This document shows positions 16,453 through 23,697 of a stretch of 64,000 nucleotides of DNA, piece after piece. How positions within the stretch are numbered: the first letter of the stretch is position 1; each line of letters opens with the position of its first letter. The notes under the pieces were generated by a model. It searched no databases. It was not told the origin of the DNA and was given only the letters and a program-made list of their open reading frames with translations. Source of the stretch: Betaproteobacteria bacterium (GTDB lineage: Bacteria; Pseudomonadota; Gammaproteobacteria; Burkholderiales; Rhodocyclaceae); the NCBI GenBank assembly GCA_016705475.1, contig JADIYD010000012.1, forward strand, positions 118,501 to 182,500, read 5' to 3'. Position numbers and translations under genes: made by a program.

Positions 16453-17634
16453 ATGGCTAGCACGGAACCAATTTTCGTTTATCCGCTTCTAGGTGCCGAT
16501 GACTCGTGGTCTGGCTTCTCCATCGAATTTGCTCCTGGCGCCAAAATTGATCGCGAAACGCTGGCACGCCAGCTTTCATCGCCCCTTCTTGAAATATTTG
16601 ATCATCGGCAACCTTGGCTATTGCCGGCGTTGAGCGGCGGATATGACCACGGCACGCTGACCAACCGTTCCGTCACCATTTTCCCGAGCACCCCTGAACC
16701 AGACGATGCGGACGCCATGAGCGAGCTGGAGGCCAACCTGCGCCTGGCGCGACGCAAAGTGGGGTTGAACACATCACCGAACACCAAGTTGCCGGGAGCA
16801 GGCAGTTGGGACCACCTGCTGATCGGCAGCAGCCACGCTCGCAGTCTGCCGCCCTTCACCCTCGTTGGTCTGGCCAGCCGCACGTCGCTGGTCGCCACCG
16901 AGGTGCACACGCACAACGACCGAGCGTGGGTATTGAACAACGCCTGCGTCCTGTCGACCGGCGAATTTCTGCAGACCCGCGCGACGCAGAATGCGAAAGC
17001 CGATATCACCCGGCTGAAGTTGCTGAAATTGCTCACCCTGATCGTGGATGATGCCGACACCGGCTCGCTGGATGCCGTTTTCCGCGAAGAGCCGAAGCTC
17101 TCGTACAGTCTGCTTCGCCTCGTCAACTCAGCGGCGCTCTCCCCGGGACACCCGATCACCAGTTTTAACCAGGCCATTACCCTGCTTGGCCGTCGCCAGT
17201 TGCAACGCTGGCTGCAACTATTGGTCTATTCCGACCCCAACAACGGCCAGCACCCCAACCCGCTCCTGCAGAAAGCGGCCGCACGGGGGCGCTTGATCGA
17301 GTTGCTCGCCAAGCAAGTAACACCTCCGTTACCAGCAGAGGAGGTGGCGGATACCGCCTTCATGATCGGCACCTTCTCGCTGCTCGACGTCCTGCTCGGC
17401 ATGAGCATGCCGGAAATCCTGCGCCAACTGCCGCTACCGGAGTTCGCCCAGCAGGCGCTGAGCGACCATGCAGGCGGCTTGGGCGAACTGCTGGCGGTTA
17501 TCAACGCCGTCGACAAGCACGACCTGAAACTGGCATCCAGCCGACTCGCCGCACTCGGCATCGACGGCGACGACTTCTTCAACGCACAACTGGAGGCCTA
17601 CGGCTGGGCCTCGAAAATCCACATCGCGGCCTGA
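16453..17634 (+). CDS. HDOD-domain signalling protein with degenerate EAL-like N-terminus (YuxH type)
   Basis: About 393 residues. The C-terminal half (about residues 185-385) is an HDOD domain: FREEPKLSYSLLRLVNSAAL, then ITSFNQAITLLGRRQLQRWL. The N-terminal half resembles a YuxH-type remnant of an EAL domain (FVYPLLG start) without the catalytic EAL signature, so no c-di-GMP cleavage is expected. An 11-aa frame (MAKNKPEKKNG, 16424-16459) overlaps the start and may couple translation. HDOD proteins link to chemotaxis, motility and stress signalling in this group; the partner is unknown. Convergent with the next gene, ends 1 base apart. Confidence 0.75.
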   Translation: MASTEPIFVYPLLGADDSWSGFSIEFAPGAKIDRETLARQLSSPLLEIFDHRQPWLLPALSGGYDHGTLTNRSVTIFPSTPEPDDADAMSELEANLRLARRKVGLNTSPNTKLPGAGSWDHLLIGSSHARSLPPFTLVGLASRTSLVATEVHTHNDRAWVLNNACVLSTGEFLQTRATQNAKADITRLKLLKLLTLIVDDADTGSLDAVFREEPKLSYSLLRLVNSAALSPGHPITSFNQAITLLGRRQLQRWLQLLVYSDPNNGQHPNPLLQKAAARGRLIELLAKQVTPPLPAEEVADTAFMIGTFSLLDVLLGMSMPEILRQLPLPEFAQQALSDHAGGLGELLAVINAVDKHDLKLASSRLAALGIDGDDFFNAQLEAYGWASKIHIAA

Positions 17635-18279
17635 TCAGCCGAAACGGCCGCTCAGGAAGGGGTTGTATTTTCGTTCTTCGCCCAGCGTCGACATCGGCCC
17701 GTGGCCCGGTACGAAATCGACATCGTCCCCCAGCGGGAACAGTCGCTCCTTGATTGAGCGGATCAGTGTCTCGTGATCGCCGCGCGGAAAATCGGTCCGC
17801 CCGATTGACCCCTGGAACAGGACGTCGCCAACCTGGGCCAGACGACTCGGTGCGTGAAAGAAAACAACGTGTCCGGGCGTGTGTCCCGGACAGTGCAGCA
17901 CATCGAGTTCGACCTCACCAAAGCTCACCTTGTCACCATCCTTGAGCCAGCGCGTCGGCTCGAAGGTGCGCACACAGGGGAAGCCGAACATCTTGCTCTG
18001 CTGGGGCATGCCCTCGATCCAGAAACGATCGTCCTCGTGCGGCCCTTCGATGATATTGACGCCGCTTTTCTCGGCCAGCAAGGCGACACCGCCAGCATGA
18101 TCGATATGGCCGTGGGTCACCAGTATCTTGGCCAGGGTCAGCTTTTCGTCGGCGAGCAGGCGCTGGATGCGCTCGACATCGCCACCGGGATCGATGACGA
18201 CAGCCTGACGGGTGTTCTCGCACCAGAAAACGGTGCAATTTTGCTCGAATGGCGTAACAGGAACGATGGCGTAGCGCAT
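17635..18279 (-). CDS. Metallo-beta-lactamase-fold hydrolase, glyoxalase II-like (YcbL type)
   Basis: A 214-residue enzyme with THGHIDHAGG (HxHxDH) near residue 56, CPGHTPGHVVFF near 130, QVGDVLFQGSIGRTDFP near 150 and VPGHGPMSTLG near 190. This is the compact YcbL/GloB-type layout without the C-terminal substrate domain of true glyoxalase II. It probably hydrolyses a thioester, but the substrate is uncertain. ATG 18279 (MRYAIVPVTPFEQN) is the natural start; an upstream in-frame start at 18324 adds unconserved residues. Confidence 0.88.
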   Translation of the reverse strand: MRYAIVPVTPFEQNCTVFWCENTRQAVVIDPGGDVERIQRLLADEKLTLAKILVTHGHIDHAGGVALLAEKSGVNIIEGPHEDDRFWIEGMPQQSKMFGFPCVRTFEPTRWLKDGDKVSFGEVELDVLHCPGHTPGHVVFFHAPSRLAQVGDVLFQGSIGRTDFPRGDHETLIRSIKERLFPLGDDVDFVPGHGPMSTLGEERKYNPFLSGRFG

Positions 18280-18399
18280 GACTGAATTTGAGGAATTTGA
18301 CCGGCCCGGATTATCGCATGCCAACGCGCTTGCCCGGCGCAGCCCGCCCCCTTAAACTCACTGCGAACAGCCCTACTCTCCACTCGAAAGCCTGACGCC

Positions 18400-19260
18400 A
18401 TGCTCGACCACCCGCTACCGGATATTGATGCCTGGGCTCTTTTCTTCAGCAACAACGGGCTGCCTGTCCTGCGCGTCACCAAGCGGCGAATCGAGGAAAT
18501 GCGGACCAATCTCGACCGCGTCGACGCCCGCGAACTGGCCCGCGTGATCCTGCAAGACCCGATCATGACAGTGCGCGTTCTGGCCTTCACCCAGCCCATG
18601 CGCGGACGCTCGCTGCAGCGGGACATCACGACCATTGCGAGCTCGGTCGTCATGGCCGGCATCGAACCCTTCTTCAATCACTTCAGCGAGCTTTTCACGA
18701 TCGAGGACCAACTCAAGGGCGCCGGTTCGCATGCCCTGCTGGGTGTCCTGCAAATCGTGCGTCGTTCGCAGCGGGCGGCTGACTACGCGCAGGACTGGGC
18801 TGTCTGGCGCCATGACGTGAATATGGAAGAGGTACGCATCGCTGCGCTGCTGCACGACCTGGCCGAAATCCTTGTCTGGTGTTCGGCACCAAACCTTGGC
18901 TTGGCCATTCACGATCAGCAGAAGGCCAATCCGACCATGCGCAGCGCCGACGCGCAGAAGCAAACGCTGGGCTTCACTTTCCAGGAGATACAGCAGGAAC
19001 TCTGCCGCGTCTGGAATCTGCCCGAACTGCTGCGCACGCTGATCGACGAGGAAAACGCGGGAACGCCACGCGTGCAAAATGTAACGCTCGCCGTTCGCCT
19101 GGCACGGCACTCTTCCTACAGCTGGGAAGACCCGGCGCTGCCTGACGATTACAAGGACATCGGCGAGCTGCTCAATGTCACGCCGGAAACCGTTCGCCAG
19201 CGCCTCGGGCTGTTGCCGATGCCGGCCCGCGAGGCGGATGGCGAGGCGGCGCTAGCCTAG
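18400..19260 (+). CDS. HDOD-domain signalling protein
   Basis: A 286-residue protein. The HDOD-like core includes LARVILQDPIMTVRVLAF (about residue 45), TTIASSVVMAGIEPFFNHF and VRIAALLHDLAEILVW, which has a partial HD-type LLHDLAE. It is the second HDOD gene within 2 kb, separated from the first by a metallo-hydrolase gene, which suggests local duplication or a shared signalling role. No other output domain is visible. Confidence 0.75.
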   Translation: MLDHPLPDIDAWALFFSNNGLPVLRVTKRRIEEMRTNLDRVDARELARVILQDPIMTVRVLAFTQPMRGRSLQRDITTIASSVVMAGIEPFFNHFSELFTIEDQLKGAGSHALLGVLQIVRRSQRAADYAQDWAVWRHDVNMEEVRIAALLHDLAEILVWCSAPNLGLAIHDQQKANPTMRSADAQKQTLGFTFQEIQQELCRVWNLPELLRTLIDEENAGTPRVQNVTLAVRLARHSSYSWEDPALPDDYKDIGELLNVTPETVRQRLGLLPMPAREADGEAALA

Positions 19261-19320
19261 CGGCGAAGCCCGAACGGGTGACGCGGCGAGCCGATGCGGA
19301 AGACAGTCGGCTGACGCCGC

Positions 19321-19455
19321 TTAGCCGCAATAACGCAGGTTTGCCCAGTCGAGCAACAGCTCGGGCATTTGGTAGGCGGCGAAGATCAGTGCCAGCAGCA
19401 ACATGAGCAACGCCACGCCGACGCCGCCGAGAAACCAGCGCCAGTTGGCTTTCAC
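19321..19455 (-). CDS. 44-aa single-pass membrane peptide coupled to the MFS gene
   Basis: A small frame starting at GTG 19455, whose first bases overlap the TGA of the MFS gene as GTGA. It encodes MKANWRWFLGGVGVALLMLL followed by a further hydrophobic run and a short polar tail ending in RYCG. One transmembrane helix (about residues 8-28) is clear. The overlap and protein-like composition suggest a real membrane microprotein made with the transporter, perhaps modulating it; that role is a guess. Confidence 0.5.
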   Translation of the reverse strand: MKANWRWFLGGVGVALLMLLLALIFAAYQMPELLLDWANLRYCG

Positions 19456-20678
19456 GTTGCCGGCCCCAATCGCGCCAGCGGTTTTTCATTGACCGGCCAT
19501 GAGCAGATGGCGGCGATGATCGACAGGCCGATGGAGATGGACCAGGCCAGCGAGTACGAGCCGGTTTCGTCGAAGATTCGCCCGCCCAGCCAGGCGCCGA
19601 GGAAGCTGCCGAGCTGGTGGCCGAGAAAGACGACGCCGGTCAGCATCGACATGTAGCGCAAGCCGAAAATCTGGGCGATCAGGCCGTTGGTCAGCGGCAC
19701 GGTAGCGAGCCACAAAATGCCGATGACGGCGGCGAAAATCCAGGCTGCTGCGGTCGACAGCGGAACCAGCATGAAAATGAAAATAGCCACTGCACGCAGG
19801 CCGTAGATCCAGACCAGCAGATTTTTCTTGCTCGAGCGTCCCCCCGCCCAGCCAAAATAGAACGAGCCGAAAATATTGAACAAGCCGATCAGCGCCACCG
19901 CTGTCATGCCGACATTGGCCGACATGCCGGCATCGACCAGGTAAGACGGCAGGTGCAGCATGATGAAGGCGGTCTGGAAGCCACAAACGAAATAGCCCCA
20001 GAACAGGTAATGGAAGCTGCGCTCACCGCCCGCTTCACGCAGCGCTTCGACGACCGACTGCCCGGCCCCGGCCGACGGCTTGTGACCATCTGCCATGGCA
20101 TAGGCCAGCGGCGCGATCAGGCCGACGCCGCAGGCGAGCAGGACAAGCGCGCTCTGCCAGCCGTAGGTGGAGATCATCATCTGGCCGATGGGGAGCACGG
20201 CAAACTGCCCGAACGAACCGCCGGCGCTGGCAATACCGAGCGCGAGACTGCGCTTTTCCGGCGTCGTATGGCGGCCGATGACGCCCATGATGACCGGGAA
20301 GGTCGTGCCCGACAGGCCAATGCCGATGAGTAGGCCAGCCGACAAGTCGAGGGTCAGCGGCGTTGGTGAGACTGACATGAGCACCAGGCCGAGCACGTAG
20401 AAGGTCGCCGCGACAAGCAGGGTTCGTCCGGCGCCATAGCGATCAGCCAGCGCACCGGCAAAGGGCGAACCCAAGCCCCAAATCAGATTTTGCAAGGCGA
20501 AGGCGAACGAGAAAGTTTCACGCGACCAGCCGTTGTCCAGCGTCATCGGCTGCAAGAACAAACCTGCCGTGTGGCGAACACCCATCGACAGCGTCAGGAT
20601 GATGCAGCCGACAATCAGGATGACAAGCGGCGTACGCCAGGTGGTGTTCGTTGTGGTCACGATGCCCCCCGATAACAC
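19452..20678 (-). CDS. MFS transporter
   Basis: A protein of about 400 residues with 12 predicted transmembrane segments. The motif between helices 2 and 3 reads GALADRYGAGRTLL, a good MFS motif A. The start is uncertain: ATG 20678, or GTG 20657, which follows GGGGGG and gives MTTTNTTWRTPLVILIV. The closest recognisable type is the monocarboxylate/oxalate-like branch of MFS, but the substrate cannot be named. It lies 16 bp after uup in the same direction and overlaps a 44-aa membrane peptide gene. Confidence 0.82.
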   Translation of the reverse strand: MLSGGIVTTTNTTWRTPLVILIVGCIILTLSMGVRHTAGLFLQPMTLDNGWSRETFSFAFALQNLIWGLGSPFAGALADRYGAGRTLLVAATFYVLGLVLMSVSPTPLTLDLSAGLLIGIGLSGTTFPVIMGVIGRHTTPEKRSLALGIASAGGSFGQFAVLPIGQMMISTYGWQSALVLLACGVGLIAPLAYAMADGHKPSAGAGQSVVEALREAGGERSFHYLFWGYFVCGFQTAFIMLHLPSYLVDAGMSANVGMTAVALIGLFNIFGSFYFGWAGGRSSKKNLLVWIYGLRAVAIFIFMLVPLSTAAAWIFAAVIGILWLATVPLTNGLIAQIFGLRYMSMLTGVVFLGHQLGSFLGAWLGGRIFDETGSYSLAWSISIGLSIIAAICSWPVNEKPLARLGPAT

Positions 20679-20694
20679 CGTTGGAGCGGCAGAC

Positions 20695-22635
20695 TCATGC
20701 CGGGTTCCCGGCGCGTGCTTCGAGGCCTTCCCAGCGTTCGAGCATGGTCATCAACTCATCATCGATGGCGGCCAGTCGGTCCGAGGCCTTTTGCGCTGCC
20801 GCCGGATCGGTCTGGTAGAGGGAAGAGTCAGCAAGACGCTTGCCCAGTTCGGCCTGCTCGGCTTCCAGGCCGGCGATCTTGCCGGGTAGCTCCTCGAGTT
20901 CGCGCTGCTCTTTCCAAGACAGTTTTTCGCCCTTCGGCTTGGCCGGCTCGCTGGCCTTGACGGGCTCCGGGGCCGTTGCAGCCGGCCTCGGCTCTGCTTT
21001 GACCTTCGGTGCATCCTTGGCCACGCTGGCCTTGTAGGTCGCCCAGTCGGTATAGCCGCCGGCATATTCCTGCCAGGTACCGTCGCCTTCGGCGGCGATG
21101 GTCTGGGTCACCACGTTGTCGATGAATGTCCGGTCGTGGCTGACCAGGAAAAGCGTGCCTTCGTAGGTCTGCAGCAACTCTTCGAGCAACTCCAGCGTTT
21201 CGATATCGAGGTCGTTGGTCGGCTCGTCAAGAACCAGCACATTGGCCGGCTTGGCGAACAGGCGAGCCAGCAGCAGGCGGTTGCGCTCGCCACCGGACAA
21301 GGAACTGACCGGCGAGCGGGCACGCTCGGGCGCGAACAGAAAGTCTTCGAGGTAGCCGATGACGTGCTTGCGCGCACCGCGGATATCAACCCAGTCCGAG
21401 CCCGGCGAAATGATGTCGGACAGCATCGAATTGGGATCGAGCTGGGTGCGGAACTGGTCGAAATAGGCGATATCCATTTTCGTGCCCTGACGCACGATGC
21501 CGGAATCCGGCTTGATTTCATCGAGGATCAGGCGAAGCAGTGTCGTCTTGCCGGCACCGTTGGGGCCGATCAGGCCGATCTTGTCGCCGCGCTGAATGCG
21601 GGTTGAGAAATCGCGCACAATTTGCCGTTGACCGTAGGATTTATAGACGTGCTCGAGTTCGGCCACCAGTTTGCCGCTCTTGTCGCCCGAATCGAGTTGT
21701 AGATTGACCTTGCCCATGCGCTCGCGGCGCGCCTGACGTTCGGCCCGGAGTTGATCGAGGCGCTGGACGCGGAATACGGCGCGCGTCCGCCGCGCCTCGA
21801 CGCCCTTGCGAATCCAGATTTCTTCTTCCTTGAGCAGCTTGTCAGCCCGCGCATTGGCCAGGCCTTCTTCGTGCAGCATGGCCTCCTTGCGCAACTGGTA
21901 ATCCTTGAAACTGCCGGGAAAACTGACCAGCTTGCCGCGATCGAGCTCGACGATGCGGGTACAGACACGGTCGAGGAAAGAACGGTCGTGGGTAATGAAA
22001 AACAGCGTGACGCCAGATTCGATCAGCATATTTTCCAGCCATTCGATGGCGGCAATATCGAGGTGGTTGGTCGGCTCATCAAGCAGCAGGACTTCCGGAG
22101 CGACGGCCAGCGCCTGAGCCAGCGCCAGACGCTTTTTCTGGCCGCCAGACAGGCTGCCGACCTTGGCATCCGCATCCAGGCTGAAACGCTCGATGACCCG
22201 CTCGGCCTGCGCCTCGAAAGCCCAGGCGCCGCGCGATTCCAGCTCGTGCTGGAGCTCGGACATGCGTTCGAGCAGGACGTCGTGGTCCGCGTCGATTTCG
22301 CCCAGCTTGTGCGATACATCATGGTATTCCGCCAAGATCGCGGCGTTTTCACCCATGCCGGAAATGACCGCCTCGAAGACCGTCGCCTCCATGTCGAAAG
22401 GCGGCTCCTGCGGCACATAACCGACACGAATACCGGGCTGCACCCAGACCTCGCCGTCGTCCAGACGCCCTCGCCCGGAGCCCGCCGACATCGCCGCGAG
22501 CATGGATGACTTGCCGGTGCCGTTGCGGCCGATCAGCGCAACCCTTTCGCCCGGGTCGAGCAGGAAATCGGCGTGATCGAGAAGCGGCACGTGGCCGTAG
22601 GCAAGGCAGGCAGAGGAGAGTTTTAGGTAGGGCAT
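20695..22635 (-). CDS. uup: ABC-F family ATPase Uup
   Basis: About 646 residues with two ABC domains. Walker A sites are LIGRNGTGKSSMLAA and LIGPNGAGKTTLLRL; signatures LSGGQKKRLALAQAL and LSGGERNRLLLARLF; Walker B with LLLDEPTNHLD and LVLDEPTNDLD. The C-terminal coiled-coil (KEQRELEELPGKIAGLEAEQ) identifies the Uup branch, which acts on ribosomes and branched DNA. The start MPYLKLSSACLAYG (22635) is chosen over an upstream start at 22716. Length matches Uup. Confidence 0.93.
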   Translation of the reverse strand: MPYLKLSSACLAYGHVPLLDHADFLLDPGERVALIGRNGTGKSSMLAAMSAGSGRGRLDDGEVWVQPGIRVGYVPQEPPFDMEATVFEAVISGMGENAAILAEYHDVSHKLGEIDADHDVLLERMSELQHELESRGAWAFEAQAERVIERFSLDADAKVGSLSGGQKKRLALAQALAVAPEVLLLDEPTNHLDIAAIEWLENMLIESGVTLFFITHDRSFLDRVCTRIVELDRGKLVSFPGSFKDYQLRKEAMLHEEGLANARADKLLKEEEIWIRKGVEARRTRAVFRVQRLDQLRAERQARRERMGKVNLQLDSGDKSGKLVAELEHVYKSYGQRQIVRDFSTRIQRGDKIGLIGPNGAGKTTLLRLILDEIKPDSGIVRQGTKMDIAYFDQFRTQLDPNSMLSDIISPGSDWVDIRGARKHVIGYLEDFLFAPERARSPVSSLSGGERNRLLLARLFAKPANVLVLDEPTNDLDIETLELLEELLQTYEGTLFLVSHDRTFIDNVVTQTIAAEGDGTWQEYAGGYTDWATYKASVAKDAPKVKAEPRPAATAPEPVKASEPAKPKGEKLSWKEQRELEELPGKIAGLEAEQAELGKRLADSSLYQTDPAAAQKASDRLAAIDDELMTMLERWEGLEARAGNPA

Positions 22636-22760
22636 GGCACACTTTGATGCAGCGCCGAGCCGGCGCCACGTTGGGAGAACCGGCATTTTAGCCGCTCGCC
22701 CGGCACTCGGCCGCATCTATCGCAAGGCTGGCCACATCGGTACAATTCGCCCTCCTGTGC

Positions 22761-22798
22761 GTCTCCATAGTTAAATGGATATAACGGCTCCCTCCTAA
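22761..22798 (+). pseudogene. 5' half of host tRNA-Arg(CCT), cut in the anticodon loop
   Basis: GTCTCCA (acceptor 5' strand), TA, D-arm GTTA/TAAC with AATGGATA loop, G, anticodon 5' stem GCTCC and loop CTCCTAA. The sequence then runs into GGGGGACATAAC instead of a T-arm. The missing 3' half lies at 39714-39758; joining the two gives a perfect cloverleaf in which GTCTCCA pairs with TGGGGAC and GCTCC with GGAGC. The gene was therefore split by insertion of the mobile element. Confidence 0.93.
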
Positions 22799-22800
22799 GG
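22791..22800 (+). repeat. attL core repeat
   Basis: CCTCCTAAGG, identical to 39714-39723. It covers the anticodon loop CTCCTAA and marks the left junction of the element. Confidence 0.9.
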
Positions 22801-22894
22801 GGGACATAACACCATTAACAACAACACAACATACTGATATATAAAATAAAAAACTACCCAGCATTACTGGTTTTTACCCAAAATTTCCCCACCA

Positions 22895-22915
22895 TTGGAG
22901 AAAATTTGGAGAAAA
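22895..22915 (+). repeat. Paired arm-type repeats, left end
   Basis: TTGGAGAAAA occurs at 22895-22904 and again at 22906-22915, a spacing of 11 bases. The same pair with the same spacing is found near the right end (39632-39652). Such phased repeats beside the core are typical of tyrosine-integrase arm sites. Confidence 0.55.
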
Positions 22916-22964
22916 AGCCAGGCCACATGCCAAGGTGCAAAACGGCTAAAATCCCCACCCTCGC

Positions 22965-23039
22965 GTCCCCGTCGATTAATGGATAAATCGGTCGCCTCCT
23001 AAGTGACAGCTACAGGTTCGATTCCTGTCGGGGACACCA
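22965..23039 (+). tRNA. Complete tRNA-Arg (CCT) carried by the element
   Basis: Acceptor GTCCCCG pairs with CGGGGAC (23029-23035), discriminator A and encoded CCA. The D-stem is GATT/AATC; the anticodon stem GTCGC/GTGAC encloses loop CTCCTAA (anticodon CCT). The T-stem is ACAGG/CCTGT with TTCGATT. It differs at many positions from the split host tRNA, so it is a foreign copy, not a duplicate made by integration. It lies 165 bp inside attL and could be read from the old host tRNA promoter. Confidence 0.95.
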
Positions 23040-23062
23040 CAAACCACGAAGACCGCACTGTC

Positions 23063-23500
23063 ATGACCAAAGACGAAATCCTTGCCGATATGCGCGGCCT
23101 GTTCGGTCGGAAAACGATGCTGAGCCCCGCCGACATCGCCGAGGTCATCTCGCAATCCGAGGGAGCGCAGGCAGCCGCAAGGTGTCGTGGGCGCTTCGAC
23201 ATCCCGCTGAGAAAACGGGGGCGCAAACTCTACGTCTCGCTTCACGATCTGGTTGATTGGCTTTACACCCAAGACGAAGGCTCGGAACCGAAACCGACGG
23301 CAGAGGCACCAACCAAGACCGGGCACACCACCCAAGGAAACCTGACTGCCGGCAAGCCGCGCAGAGCAAGTCTTGCATCCGCTCTGGTGTTTGCGCAGCG
23401 GGCCCACCAGTTTGATACCGAGGTGCTCGTCGCACTGGAAGCAGTGCTCCTTGAGGCGGAAGCCAAGAAGGCCGACCGGAGAACCAAAAGGAAGCCTTGA
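23063..23500 (+). CDS. Small DNA-binding-like protein next to attL (possible excisionase/regulator)
   Basis: A 145-residue protein. The N-terminal 75 residues look like an excisionase or winged-helix reader: LSPADIAEVISQSEGAQAAA followed by RKRGRKLYVSLHDLVDWLY, the layout of AlpA/MerR-like domains (helix-turn-helix then a beta wing). The C-terminal half is charged and helical. It starts 24 bases after the element tRNA and its position beside attL would suit a recombination directionality factor or an element regulator. Assignment is by pattern only. Confidence 0.55.
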   Translation: MTKDEILADMRGLFGRKTMLSPADIAEVISQSEGAQAAARCRGRFDIPLRKRGRKLYVSLHDLVDWLYTQDEGSEPKPTAEAPTKTGHTTQGNLTAGKPRRASLASALVFAQRAHQFDTEVLVALEAVLLEAEAKKADRRTKRKP

Positions 23501-23638
23501 TTTTGTCACCAAGATGGGGACAAACATCTAGGACTGGACTTTTCCAAGCTCTGCCACAAGGTTGATTCCCTCGCCATCAAGAAAAGGAGCGGCCACACGC
23601 GCCAGCCCGACACTAAATAAGCGAGGATGCCACCGCCT

Positions 23639-23668
23639 TTGATTGAACCGTCATAAACGGGCTACTAT
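23639..23668 (+). promoter_or_regulatory. Candidate sigma-70 promoter for hsdR
   Basis: TTGATT (-35) and TACTAT (-10) separated by 18 bases, about 30 bases before the hsdR ATG at 23698. No repressor site is obvious. Confidence 0.45.
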
Positions 23669-23697
23669 CCGGGGAAAAGATCAACAACGGCAGGGAC

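Noticed and set aside
22801..22964. Search for a rebuilt T-arm and acceptor after the 5' tRNA half
   Set aside because: GGGGGAC-ATAACACCA looks faintly like an acceptor end, but there is no T-arm, so the left tRNA half is not restored.
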